Origin: Candidatus Obscuribacterales bacterium
Lineage (GTDB): Bacteria > Cyanobacteriota > Vampirovibrionia > Obscuribacterales > Obscuribacteraceae
Length of the DNA: 64,000 bases
Assembly: GCA_020050835.1 (NCBI GenBank)
Contig: JAGVKB010000073.1
Location: 1-64,000 of the forward strand
Direction: 5' to 3'
Positions 45,310 through 54,605 of the stretch are shown in pieces. Each line of letters begins with the position of its first letter. The stretch's first letter is position 1. The notes beneath the pieces are model-generated. The model had not been told where the DNA came from and did not search any database. It was given only the letters and a program-made list of their open reading frames with translations. The position numbers were made by a program, and so were the translations under genes.

Positions 45310-46356
45310 ATGCACCGAAAGAGTACTCGTAATTGCAAATCAGCTTCAGCTCTCGTCGTCCTTGCAGCGACTTTTGCATTGCCGGCCTACTGCCTGGGAG
45401 CTCAGGGCAGCGATGGCAATTCCGCCCAAGCCTCCGATCCTGGCAGCCAGTCTGATTCAGCCGGGCAGAATGGCGCCACGTCAACCGGACGACAACAGGG
45501 TTGGCGAGGGAATTACGGCGGACACTATTCCGCTCCGCCGAGAAACTGGTTTCTCTACAACCAGCCAGCTGATGGCGTAAGCGGCAATAACAATCAGATG
45601 CCGGGTCAAAGTTATGGACAGCCGAACCCGAACAATCCAAACCATCCAAACAATCAGTCCCAACGAGTGGGCAATCAAGCCTACGATCGCCCTCCTTTTC
45701 GGTCAGCGGTTCAAGGGAGCTATGCCGCCACCGGCTTAGTGATTCCGCTGGTATTGATCACCAGCCTTTCGTCTCATGGCGAGCGCAAGGGGACGCCGGT
45801 CAGAGCAAGCGTGAGCCGAGGCGTTGCGCTGCAAGGCAACGGTCAGATTCCGGCAGGCTCAATTGTCTCCGGGCATGTCACCGAATCAAAAGGAAATGGT
45901 TTTCTGGAGCGCGGTGGCTCCCTCAGCATTATTTTCGATCAACTGACATTGCCAGACGGCAGAGCCTTGGCAATCAATGCACATCTGCTCGGTGGCTTAG
46001 GGGCGGTCGGATACGGCAACCTGGCATATTCAGACACGCATGACAGCCTATCGTCGAGGCAACGCCTGGAGAATATGGGTGTCAGCGCGGAAATCGGGAC
46101 GGTCGGAGGCGGAGCTGTCGGACTGGCCGCCGCGCCGGTTTACGGCGCTAATTTTGTCCGTGGTTTGGGTTCGGCGACCAGCATCGTCGGAGCTGCCAAT
46201 GTATTGGGCGGAATGCTCCGCCGAGGACACAATGTTATCGTTCCATCGGGCGTGCAGTTTCAGATTCAGCTCGATACTCCGCTTCGAATCGGCCCGTTTA
46301 AAGATGGGCAGGAGATTCCACCGCCGCCGGTCGAGGGCAGCGGAAGCGGATTTTGA
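45310..46356 (+). CDS. Secreted protein with a VirB10/TrbI-like domain
   Basis: 348 residues: signal peptide (cleavage near CLG), a low-complexity Gln/Asn/Pro/Gly-rich segment (about 33-125), a hydrophobic stretch (GLVIPLVLITSL near 143-154), then a beta domain beginning GTPVRASVSRGVALQGNGQ, IPAGSIVSGHV, SIIFDQLTLPDGRALAINA. That pattern resembles the C-terminal barrel of VirB10/TrbI-type proteins of type IV secretion. No other secretion gene is near, so it is probably an orphan envelope protein rather than part of a conjugation system. The assignment is by eye. Confidence 0.6.
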   Translation: MHRKSTRNCKSASALVVLAATFALPAYCLGAQGSDGNSAQASDPGSQSDSAGQNGATSTGRQQGWRGNYGGHYSAPPRNWFLYNQPADGVSGNNNQMPGQSYGQPNPNNPNHPNNQSQRVGNQAYDRPPFRSAVQGSYAATGLVIPLVLITSLSSHGERKGTPVRASVSRGVALQGNGQIPAGSIVSGHVTESKGNGFLERGGSLSIIFDQLTLPDGRALAINAHLLGGLGAVGYGNLAYSDTHDSLSSRQRLENMGVSAEIGTVGGGAVGLAAAPVYGANFVRGLGSATSIVGAANVLGGMLRRGHNVIVPSGVQFQIQLDTPLRIGPFKDGQEIPPPPVEGSGSGF

Positions 46357-46372
46357 GACTGGAAGCTGGTTG

Positions 46373-46942
46373 TCAGCTAAGTTTTGATGTTCGCAGTGAC
46401 TGCGCCTGCCTAAGTCTGATTTTCTCGGCTACTGATTCTGGATCTTCGAAATCAAGAATGAAATGACGCCAACCGAAAAGGCGGGGACCTCCTCTTAAGG
46501 TTAGTTTCGAGGAGATTCGCGAAGCACTGACATGCTTGATGTTCTTTAGATCTAAAGCCTTCACTGCCGGTAAACCAGCAACAGGCTTCACGTCAACCGC
46601 AATCACCTGCCGGTCGGTAATGAGCAGATACTTCTTGGTGCGCCGATCCCACGAGCTATAGGCAGCAAGCAATACGGCGCAGAAGGCGATCTCCAGTATG
46701 ACCACAAAACCGCTCCCTGAGCCCAAGAATTGGAGGAATGCCTGCTTTCCCACCAGCCACAGGCTGCTGAGAACCAAACAAAAAACTGCTGTGGAATACG
46801 CCATGCTTCTTCCGGCTGAAGACTGCAGAAAGCTGACGTTGCGATCGACCACATCCAATATCTGCTCATCTTGTTTCAAGTATGGTAGCACTCGCTCGGC
46901 AAGCTCCGGACTGAGCAGTGAGAGACTGGAATATGCCTTCAT
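46373..46942 (-). CDS. Membrane protein with a bacterial PH-like domain
   Basis: 189 residues from ATG 46942 (GGGGG eight bases upstream; the ATG 12 codons earlier has none). A cytoplasmic N-terminal helix is followed by two membrane helices at about 40-85 and a C-terminal domain with the strand pattern KKYLLITDRQVIAVDV, ALDLKNIKHVSAS, which looks like a bacterial PH (YdbS/YdbT) domain. Function unknown. Convergent with the VirB10-like gene. Confidence 0.65.
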   Translation of the reverse strand: MKAYSSLSLLSPELAERVLPYLKQDEQILDVVDRNVSFLQSSAGRSMAYSTAVFCLVLSSLWLVGKQAFLQFLGSGSGFVVILEIAFCAVLLAAYSSWDRRTKKYLLITDRQVIAVDVKPVAGLPAVKALDLKNIKHVSASRISSKLTLRGGPRLFGWRHFILDFEDPESVAEKIRLRQAQSLRTSKLS

Positions 46943-47262
46943 CAAAATCGCCCCCGAGCGAAGCTGGCATCGCCGCATACAACCACAGTAGCACTGACCG
47001 TTGGGTAAAGCCGGGTCAAAGCGGCCGCCTGCCGCAGCTAGCCTGCCATCGGCGCCAAAATAGCTGACTTGATGTCAGCAAACCTGGTCAATATTAAAAT
47101 ACCGCTGCCGTTGCCCTGCGCTTTCAAACGGTCAGATATACTGTGGCGCAAATGAGACAGAGGATTCTCAGGCTCGGCTGCAATCCAGCCGCCTCGGGTC
47201 GTCATGCTTTAGCCAGTTGAAATTAGTCTCGCAACCCACTTTCAATAATTGGAGTATTGCCG
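46943..47262. other. Divergent intergenic region before fumC
   Basis: 320 bp with no gene. It contains the inverted repeat with overlapping promoter-like boxes at 47063-47097 and a small GGCTG/CAGCC hairpin near 47190. Confidence 0.4.
47063..47097 (+). promoter_or_regulatory. Inverted repeat overlapping a fumC promoter candidate
   Basis: GCTGAC and GTCAGC form a 6-bp inverted repeat with a five-base loop (47063-47079). TTGATG inside it and TATTAA at 47092 are 17 bp apart, a fair promoter pair. A repressor bound at the repeat would cover the -35. The 165-nt leader to fumC is long. Confidence 0.3.
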
Positions 47263-48696
47263 ATGTCCATCACGATTTCCGAAAAGACTGCCAGATCCAA
47301 GGAGGCCGGCTCAGTGCGCAAAGAAAGTGACAGCATGGGACCGATCGACGTTCCGGACAATCATTACTGGGGCGCGCAAACGGAACGCTCTCTTCATCAT
47401 TTCGCAATCGGTCATGACATCATGCCGAGAGAGATGATAAGAGCATTCGGCATTCTTAAGAAAGCTGCGGCCCTCGTCAATCAAGAGTTGAAGCTCTTGC
47501 CGGACGAGCGAGCCAAGTTAATCGTAGAAGCGGCTGATGAAGTCATTTCAGGCAAGCTGGATGAAGAGTTTCCGCTCCGTGTATGGCAGACCGGCAGCGG
47601 TACACAGACTAACATGAACGCAAACGAAGTAATCTCCAATCGCGCCATCGAGCTGGCCGGTGGAGTACTGGGAAGCAAGAAGCCGGTTCACCCTAATGAC
47701 GACGTCAATATGTCGCAGTCATCGAATGATACCTTCCCGACGGCGATGCATATCGCGGCCGCCGAACAGATCAACCACCGCTTGCTCCCAATGGTCACGA
47801 AGTTTCGTGATGCCCTGGCAGACAAGGCGAAGGAATTCGACAAAATAGTCAAGATCGGACGCACGCACTTGATGGATGCCGTTCCGCTCACCCTCGGGCA
47901 GGAGTTCTCGGGTTATGTCGATCAACTGGATCATGACTTGAAGCGCATTAAGGCCTCCTTGCCGGACATTTATGAGCTGGCGATCGGCGGCACGGCAGTC
48001 GGCACCGGTCTCAACACTCATCCCAAATTCGCGGATAAAGCAGCAGCTCAAATCGCCAAAGAAACCGGTCTTCCCTTCGTAAGCGCACCCAACAAGTTCG
48101 CAGCGCTGGCTGGACATGAAGCGCTGGTGGCAGCTAGCGGTGCACTCAAGACGCTGGCCTGCTCGCTGATGAAAATTGCCAACGACCTGAGATGGCTCGG
48201 GTCAGGGCCTCGCTGCGGTCTAGCCGAACTCCGTTTACCCGAAAACGAACCGGGATCATCGATTATGCCTGGCAAAGTCAATCCGACTCAATGCGAATCG
48301 ATGACGATGGTATGCGTGCAAGTGCTCGGAAATGACACCACCATTGGTATCGCGGGCTCGCAGGGCAATTTCGAGCTGAATGTCTTCAAGCCGGTGATTA
48401 TCCACAACTTGCTGCACTCGATTCGCATTCTGGCAGACGTTTGTTCCTCGGCGACCGAATTCATGGTGCTCGGAATCGAAGCGGATACGCAGAAAATCAA
48501 GCATTACGTAGATAGCTCATTGATGTTAGTGACCGCCTTGTCTCCGCACATCGGCTATGACAACTCGGCTAAAGTCGCCAAGAAAGCTCATGCTGAATCG
48601 AAGACGCTGAAAGAAGCCTGCGTTGAGCTGGGCTTATTGACGCCGGAGAAGTTCGATGAGCTGGTGCGCGCCGAAAAGATGCTCGGTCCGCAATAA
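47263..48696 (+). CDS. fumC: Fumarate hydratase, class II
   Basis: Iron-free fumarase of the TCA cycle; converts fumarate to L-malate. 477 residues from ATG 47263 (GGAG nine bases upstream). Signature motifs are complete: [41 protein letters not shown] and the catalytic loop [11 protein letters not shown] near residue 330. Compared with the ArgH-like lyase at 9.2-10.6 kb, its loop is canonical. The extra 20 or so residues at the N-terminus ([18 protein letters not shown]) are not part of the fold. Confidence 0.96.
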   Translation: MSITISEKTARSKEAGSVRKESDSMGPIDVPDNHYWGAQTERSLHHFAIGHDIMPREMIRAFGILKKAAALVNQELKLLPDERAKLIVEAADEVISGKLDEEFPLRVWQTGSGTQTNMNANEVISNRAIELAGGVLGSKKPVHPNDDVNMSQSSNDTFPTAMHIAAAEQINHRLLPMVTKFRDALADKAKEFDKIVKIGRTHLMDAVPLTLGQEFSGYVDQLDHDLKRIKASLPDIYELAIGGTAVGTGLNTHPKFADKAAAQIAKETGLPFVSAPNKFAALAGHEALVAASGALKTLACSLMKIANDLRWLGSGPRCGLAELRLPENEPGSSIMPGKVNPTQCESMTMVCVQVLGNDTTIGIAGSQGNFELNVFKPVIIHNLLHSIRILADVCSSATEFMVLGIEADTQKIKHYVDSSLMLVTALSPHIGYDNSAKVAKKAHAESKTLKEACVELGLLTPEKFDELVRAEKMLGPQ

Positions 48697-48746
48697 GCTT
48701 TCGATTCAATAGCAAGGCAGTAGAAAGTCGAGCAACATTCAGTGCC

Positions 48747-48779
48747 AAGTGCGGGCGGCTGCCAGAGCCGCCCGCACTT
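48747..48779 (+). terminator. Terminator hairpin after fumC
   Basis: A perfect 14-bp stem (AAGTGCGGGCGGCT / AGCCGCCCGCACTT) with a five-base loop, 50 bp after the fumC stop. The following TTGTCGGTCTT is a poor U-tract, but the stem is very stable. Confidence 0.65.
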
Positions 48780-48834
48780 TGTCGGTCTTGGCGGGTAGAA
48801 TGTTGGTAGTAGCTTTCGGTTTACGAAACAGGTC

Positions 48835-49488
48835 ATGGACGAACAAGGTACCGAGAATACAGCGAAGAAAGCCTCGATTCGACGTTTCGTCACGCTCTGG
48901 GCAGCAATTTTAGTAATCTGCACGATTTACTGCGGGCGCGAATTTTGCGCTCAAGAGCTGTATCAATGGGGATTTTACTATAAGCAGCTTGGTTGGACGG
49001 AAGGCTCTCGCGCCTTACTGAGTCTTTCCGAATTTGTCGGGGCAGAAGGAAAAGCCGGGCAGGCGGCAAGGCGGTATCTTCACACCAAGGTGCCACGCTA
49101 CAAGCAGCCGGAAGACGCCGTGCGATTGAACATTCAGGGCTACAACGCCGACAACGGCGCGCACGACCTCGACCGGGCCCAGCAGTATTTCGAAGAGTGC
49201 ATTCGTCGTTATCCAAACTTCGAGTGGCCTTTAGCAAACGTTGCCACCATTTACATCCGGAGAGGTCAGCTCGATAAGGCAGAGGAGGCAGCGGCAAAGG
49301 CAGTCAGCATCAACCCGGAATATGTAAACGGCTGGTTGGTCTACGCGACGGTAAAATCCGAGAAAGGCGACTTGAAGGGAGCCCGGCAATGCGCCGAAAG
49401 GGCGCAGCAGCTCGACCCGGAAAGGTCTGATCTGGAAGCACAATCGAAAGCGGCTACCGCCAGCCGGCAGCGCTTGGACAAGCAATAG
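48835..49488 (+). CDS. Membrane-anchored TPR protein
   Basis: 217 residues: short cytoplasmic N-terminus, one membrane helix (about 18-33, FVTLWAAILVICTIYC), then a periplasmic part with at least two to three tetratricopeptide units (AQQYFEECIRRYPNFEWPLA, ATIYIRRGQLDKAEEAAAKA, AERAQQLDPE). Likely a scaffold for an envelope complex; partner unknown. It lies between fumC and the convergent sensor kinase. Confidence 0.7.
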   Translation: MDEQGTENTAKKASIRRFVTLWAAILVICTIYCGREFCAQELYQWGFYYKQLGWTEGSRALLSLSEFVGAEGKAGQAARRYLHTKVPRYKQPEDAVRLNIQGYNADNGAHDLDRAQQYFEECIRRYPNFEWPLANVATIYIRRGQLDKAEEAAAKAVSINPEYVNGWLVYATVKSEKGDLKGARQCAERAQQLDPERSDLEAQSKAATASRQRLDKQ

Positions 49489-49591
49489 CCGGAAGCAGGT
49501 GTAACCCCCGCTTCCTCGACCGTCCAGAATTCAGCCGGTATTGCCGCGGTCGCCGATTTATCAGGTCGATTTCGTGGCAATTCAGCCGTCC

Positions 49592-51139
49592 TCAAGAAGA
49601 GTCGGTGGAAATCAGACTAGCTGGCATTGTCCGATCGTTGTTGCTAGCTGGAATGCGAAACCAGAAGGTCGAGCCGCTCCCCTCTTGACTCTCGGCGCCT
49701 AGCTGCCCTTTGTGCTCTTCGACAATCGCCTTGCAGATGGCTAGACCGAGCCCAGAGCCACCTTTTACTTTGGCATCGCTGATTTCGACTTGTTGAAATC
49801 GGTCGAAAATTTTCTTGAGATGAGAAGCGGGAATCCCTCTTCCTTGATCGCTTACTCGAAACTCGCTCCAACCTGGAATTTCTAGAACAGACACTTTGAC
49901 GGTACTCTTTTTCGGTGCAAATTTGATCGCGTTAGAGATGAGATTCACAAGTATCTGCACGAGCCTGTCGGCATCAGCATATACCTCGACATCTGAAGCA
50001 GCTGTTTCAATCTGGATCTCTTTGCTGGTAGAAAGATCTTGTACGGACTCGACAGCTCTTTCAACAATGTCAGCCGTTCTGGCAATCTCAAGGCTCAATT
50101 CAAACTTCCCGGACTCCAGCTTGTCAATGTCCAGCAAGTCGTTTATCAACTCAAGAAGGCGATTGCAGCTCCGCTCAGAGCGCTGAATCGTTGATTTTGC
50201 CTTGTCTGAAACGTCGCCCGATATTCCACTGGTAACTGCCTGCAAATTGCACAGGATTGAAGCGACAGGCGCCCTGAGATCATGGGTGATCATCGACATA
50301 AATTCTTGCTTCAACCGCTCAACGGCCTCGAGCCCGTTAGCCATTTTGTGAAACGTTCTGTCCAGGTAGGCAATTTCGTCATTACCATCTAATGGCTGGC
50401 GTAATTCCTGCTTCTTGGACAATCGAAATGTATTGTCAATTACAATTGCCAGTCGGTTCGTCAACCCTTTGGTAAACAAGATTGCTAGAGCGATTGCAAT
50501 CACAACGTTTAGTGCCACACCGGCCAACAACCATCGCTCAACACCATGCCTGGACTGTGTTTCAGCATCAGGAGCTTGAATGAGCAGCTGCTTCTCCTGT
50601 TCATCGAGTCGCTCCAGATCTGATCGCACTTTATTAATGCTGGCTTTCACCTGGCTTGTAACGTCGTCTGGCGAAAGAAAGTTGAGTTCAGACAGGTTGC
50701 CCTCAGCAACGGTCATCAGTCGCGCCAGGAGGGTCGTTACTTGCTGCATAGAAGCATCTAAGGCGGCAATATCGATCTTTCGCTCCGGAGTCTCCGCATA
50801 GAGAAGCTTGAGCGATGCCAACTGTCTGGGGATATTGTTCAAATCTCGCTCGAATTGCGCCTTAACAGAGCTGTCTTTCGACAGACCGTACATGTAGACG
50901 TAAGAGCCGCTCACAATGATGGATCTATTCAAATCAGCCAGCTGTGTTAATACCTTTTTCGAGTGCCATTGTTTCCAAATGTCATGTTCAGCTTGACGAA
51001 GTAAACCAATCAACACCGCAAAGAATGAAAGCTCCAACACAAGCAACATGCCAACCAGCAACAGCCCCTTTTGCACGAGGCTTAGTCCCTGGATTCTTAA
51101 CGGTTCAGCCGCTATATCAGACGACTTATCTGGTGGCAT
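49592..51139 (-). CDS. Transmembrane sensor histidine kinase with HAMP
   Basis: 515 residues from ATG 51139. Two membrane helices (about 24-47 and 203-223) enclose a helical periplasmic sensor of about 155 residues. HAMP follows (about 224-278), then HisKA with H286 in MITHDLRAP, and the ATPase domain (NLISNAIKFAP, DQGRGIP, GSGLGLAI). The start lies inside the end of the TPR lipoprotein gene: ATG 51139, stop of the other at 51126, so they overlap by 14 bases and are probably coupled. No response regulator is next to it on this strand. Confidence 0.9.
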   Translation of the reverse strand: MPPDKSSDIAAEPLRIQGLSLVQKGLLLVGMLLVLELSFFAVLIGLLRQAEHDIWKQWHSKKVLTQLADLNRSIIVSGSYVYMYGLSKDSSVKAQFERDLNNIPRQLASLKLLYAETPERKIDIAALDASMQQVTTLLARLMTVAEGNLSELNFLSPDDVTSQVKASINKVRSDLERLDEQEKQLLIQAPDAETQSRHGVERWLLAGVALNVVIAIALAILFTKGLTNRLAIVIDNTFRLSKKQELRQPLDGNDEIAYLDRTFHKMANGLEAVERLKQEFMSMITHDLRAPVASILCNLQAVTSGISGDVSDKAKSTIQRSERSCNRLLELINDLLDIDKLESGKFELSLEIARTADIVERAVESVQDLSTSKEIQIETAASDVEVYADADRLVQILVNLISNAIKFAPKKSTVKVSVLEIPGWSEFRVSDQGRGIPASHLKKIFDRFQQVEISDAKVKGGSGLGLAICKAIVEEHKGQLGAESQEGSGSTFWFRIPASNNDRTMPASLISTDSS

Positions 51140-53135
51140 GTAAATGATCGCTCCCAAAGCTCTTCAATGCTGGAAAGTCACTGAGTATTAGATCCACAGT
51201 CGCGTCTCTAGCGAGTCCGGTCTCTCTGCATATTGTTAGCATCTCCTTTGCGGCCGACAACCCAAGGTCTTCTTTGTGATTCCAGTGGTAAGCGTTGGCA
51301 AGCATGGCTAAAGAATTGACTAAATCAGGGTCGTGTTTGGGCAGAATCTTTCTTTGAATGTCAATTGCCTCGCGGTAATAGCTTTCGGCCAAATCGAGCT
51401 TGCCTTCATCGACCAGCAGATTACCGATCCAGCGTAGATAAAATGGATACTCACGGGTTTGAGGACTATCCTGTCTGTGTGCTTTGATCCAATCGATCAA
51501 TAAAGACTTTGTTTTAGCAGCAAGCAACAAGCAGGACTGCTTGTCTTTCCTTTGCAAGGCCAGCTCTTTGAGCCGACTGAGACAGTGGAGATGGCCGTCC
51601 ATATTGAGATGCCGGTATCTCTGCGTATTCTCCAAAGCCTTACTGAGATGATATAACTCCTTTTCGGCATCCTTGTTTCGCTCGGTCTCAAGGCCTAAGA
51701 AGTAGTGCCCAAATGTGTAATTCGGATTACTTGTAGCATTCTCCTTTTCATAGATCGAAAGAGCCTGCTGAGTGCATGAAACGGCATCACTCATCTTTCC
51801 TTGTTTCTGGCAGTTGAAGGAGATTGCCGATAGCGTCTCAGCTAACTTCAGTGGGTCTCTGCCAGGTTGCGCGGTTAAACCGTGTAGACGCTTTAGCAAG
51901 AGCTGCTCGGATTTGGCGTGCTTTCCAAGTCTTGAATACAACGACGACAGTGCAGAAACAGGCCAACTCAACTCGAAATCGCAATTGTTCAAGTTACTGG
52001 AAAGAATCCTGAGAGCCTCCTCGTAAAATTGAATTGCTATCTCCGGATTATCTCGAACGTTGTATAAGTCTCCCAGTTTCTGTAATGCTAAGGCGAGCTC
52101 CAGCTCCGCTGATCTGCCGGATTGTCGAGCTAAGACAATCGCCTTTCGATAAAAGTTGGCAGCCCTTTCCGGCTGTTTCTGGGACTCGTAAGTATCACCA
52201 AGTTTCGTACACAAATGAATGGCACGGTGTTTATAGTCCAACGGCTCAGGACTATTGCCATTAAGCTTGGCAAGCAGCTGCTCTGCCTGGGAGAGTTGAT
52301 TGTCTTTGATTGCGACTTCAATCTTATCAAGTAAGCTTTCCAGCTTGAAACTAGTGTTCTGCTCACTTGAGCATTCAGGTTGACCAGCTGAGGAGATAGA
52401 GCGTGGCGCTTCTCTCTGCCCAGCTCTTTGTACTAGTACCTCATATTGAGTTCGAATAACTGACTTTAGCTGATTCGCGGCAGCTAGCTGCGAAACGACA
52501 GAGAGCGCTTTGCTCAAATGCTGCTCAGCAAGACCGGCATTGCCCAGTGCATAATTAGCAAGGGCTAGTCCCGACAGAGCGGTCGCGAGCTCCTCACCAA
52601 TCAGATCGTCAACTACAGACAAGCTGTGGCTGTGCCAGAGGCTCTCTAGAATCACGATTGCTCGGCCAAACAATGACCCCGCTTCCTTGAAGCGCTCCTC
52701 CTTGAGCCTGAGCTCGGCAAGCCTAAGCAGGCTCAAAGACTCTTCTTGCGCAAAGATTGCCGGTAGCCCCGAGTCTGTCGATCGGACACTGGCTTGATTC
52801 TTGCACGCTGCCAGCGCACGCTGGCTAGCGGTCTCGACGTTTTGATAGTCACCGCGCTTAAAATAGAGATCGGCCAAGCGATTGAGTGAGTAGCAGAGCC
52901 GGAAGTCTGCCGGACCAAAATGTTCAGCCTCAGCTACGGCTGACTTGAATTCGACCTCAGCGTCATTCAGGTCTTGTTTCTCAATTAACTTGTCACCTTT
53001 GAGCCGATGGTCCTCCCAGCAGCGCAGATGATAGTCATAGGCGGGTATCAACGAAGACGTACATGAGCTCAAGCAAACGCAACAAAGCGATGCGGTTAGA
53101 AAACTATTGGAAGTGTGCCTTTGATACCGCAGCAT
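51126..53135 (-). CDS. Tetratricopeptide lipoprotein
   Basis: About 669 residues. The N-terminus is a lipoprotein signal (RYQR, hydrophobic run, then LSSC with Cys 25). The mature protein is an array of perhaps ten or more TPR helices pairs, for instance LADLYFKRGDYQNVETASQR, LGDLYNVRDNPEIAIQFYEE and LAESYYREAIDIQRKILPKH. Start at ATG 53135; the longest frame from 53159 would lack a proper signal charge pattern but is possible. Overlap with the sensor kinase suggests that the lipoprotein feeds a signal to the kinase's periplasmic domain; this is inference. Confidence 0.8.
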   Translation of the reverse strand: MLRYQRHTSNSFLTASLCCVCLSSCTSSLIPAYDYHLRCWEDHRLKGDKLIEKQDLNDAEVEFKSAVAEAEHFGPADFRLCYSLNRLADLYFKRGDYQNVETASQRALAACKNQASVRSTDSGLPAIFAQEESLSLLRLAELRLKEERFKEAGSLFGRAIVILESLWHSHSLSVVDDLIGEELATALSGLALANYALGNAGLAEQHLSKALSVVSQLAAANQLKSVIRTQYEVLVQRAGQREAPRSISSAGQPECSSEQNTSFKLESLLDKIEVAIKDNQLSQAEQLLAKLNGNSPEPLDYKHRAIHLCTKLGDTYESQKQPERAANFYRKAIVLARQSGRSAELELALALQKLGDLYNVRDNPEIAIQFYEEALRILSSNLNNCDFELSWPVSALSSLYSRLGKHAKSEQLLLKRLHGLTAQPGRDPLKLAETLSAISFNCQKQGKMSDAVSCTQQALSIYEKENATSNPNYTFGHYFLGLETERNKDAEKELYHLSKALENTQRYRHLNMDGHLHCLSRLKELALQRKDKQSCLLLAAKTKSLLIDWIKAHRQDSPQTREYPFYLRWIGNLLVDEGKLDLAESYYREAIDIQRKILPKHDPDLVNSLAMLANAYHWNHKEDLGLSAAKEMLTICRETGLARDATVDLILSDFPALKSFGSDHLHATR

Positions 53136-53181
53136 TACCGATGGGCTCTTGCGAAACAAGGTGTTGGAAGAATCAGAACTG

Positions 53182-54312
53182 CTACTTGTAATACTGTATA
53201 TAAGGACTTGATGTTCGCTCAGAACCTTTGTTGGAGTTCTCTTGCTCTCTTGCGGCAGGAGCTGTTTCCTGGACCGGCGTCATAGCGGGCGAAGTTTGCG
53301 TTGGTGTAATTTGAGGCAAGCTGGTCGCCGCCGGTGCCGGCGTAACTGGTGCGGTAAAACCGTTTGCGCCCGGAGCGCCAGGGGCTTTCAATGCTCCCGT
53401 TGTTACTTCAGCGGGCTGCTGGATTCTGGTCTGGCTTTGATCAAAATACGGATTGGGTGGCGCATTCTGTTGTTGATCTTGCCATGCGGGTTGTTCCGGA
53501 GCAGCTTGCTGTCCGCCCATGATCATCTGTTCGTAGGGCATAATGACTTCAGATGATGCGGAACTCGAACGCTTTAGCTGCGACGGTGTCCTTGATTGAC
53601 TCGCCGAGTCTGCTTTCACTTCAGTGCTCGACTGAGAATCCGAAGATGTAGTTGGGGAGACTGTCACCGCCGGCGGCGGTGCGGGCGGAGCCAGCACCGC
53701 TAATGTGACAACAGCAATTATAATCAGGGCGGCCGCGGCAGAAGCGATCACTAAATTTCGTCTTTGCGCTACTGCGACCGGGCAATCAGCGGTCAAAAAT
53801 TTGCCGTCCTTACGACGATAGAATGAAGGATTCTCCTTGCCTTCCCTTTGTAGCACCAGCTTTTCGGCATCCAAGCGATCTGTCTTGCTGAAGTCGTAGA
53901 CATGCAAGCGACACTTATGACAAACTTTGAACAAACCCTTTCCATTCATATCGTCCCAGCGGGACGAGCAGGGAGTTGTCTGGCGATACTTGTCGATCAG
54001 CTTGAGCGGGGCAAGCGGCTCTGCCGAAGCTGATTCGATCAATTCCTTCAACTGAGCCACTTTCTTGGTAGAAGATCCTTCGGCGATCTTTCGACAGGCA
54101 TCAGGGTCCAATCTGGTTTTCAGACAGATACTGTCTAACTTTTTTACCACCCGATTGAGGCCTTTCGCTTTCGGCGGTGGTGGTGGCGGCGGTGGCATAA
54201 AGCCGGCAGGATCGGATAAAACTTCGCTGCTCTCAGTGAATGACGGTTCTATCAAAGTCCGTCTTACTTCTGGGGAGTTCGGCTCAGGTGCTCCTGATTC
54301 TTCGCCTGGCAT
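53182..54312 (-). CDS. Zinc-ribbon, single-helix membrane protein with a Pro/Gln-rich outer tail
   Basis: 376 residues. A Pro run (residues 40-47), a small helical segment with C63 and C73, then four cysteines spaced as in a zinc ribbon: C115, C131 and C134 (CHKC), and C177 (DCPVA). The conserved surround, SSRWDDMNGKGLFKVC and VYDFSK, resembles a short domain seen on many bacterial signalling proteins. One helix at about 187-208 is followed by about 170 disordered residues rich in Ser, Pro, Gln and Ala. ATG with AGGGG nine bases upstream. It precedes the TPR lipoprotein gene by 47 bp, so the three may form one operon. Confidence 0.7.
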   Translation of the reverse strand: MPGEESGAPEPNSPEVRRTLIEPSFTESSEVLSDPAGFMPPPPPPPPKAKGLNRVVKKLDSICLKTRLDPDACRKIAEGSSTKKVAQLKELIESASAEPLAPLKLIDKYRQTTPCSSRWDDMNGKGLFKVCHKCRLHVYDFSKTDRLDAEKLVLQREGKENPSFYRRKDGKFLTADCPVAVAQRRNLVIASAAAALIIIAVVTLAVLAPPAPPPAVTVSPTTSSDSQSSTEVKADSASQSRTPSQLKRSSSASSEVIMPYEQMIMGGQQAAPEQPAWQDQQQNAPPNPYFDQSQTRIQQPAEVTTGALKAPGAPGANGFTAPVTPAPAATSLPQITPTQTSPAMTPVQETAPAAREQENSNKGSERTSSPYIQYYK

Positions 54313-54605
54313 TATCCATTCCCCTTCAGACCAGTTAATTTGGTCATTACTCTGGGCTTTTTACTGCCTATGCTGCGTCTGTTTATCGGACGCAAACAGC
54401 TTACAGATCCGCTAGATATTTGATGAGCTGTTGAGCTTTGAGTCCACCAAATTTTAGTCTATCACAGCGGAATTTCGACACCATAGCCGCAGACTGTAAG
54501 GGAAAGAGCAGTTTCAGGCGAGATTAAACCGGGTAGATTAGCTTGTATCTTTAGCAACTGCACAACTGTCAAAAGCTTCGGTCTTGGTCTTTCACTTCGG
54601 CGACT

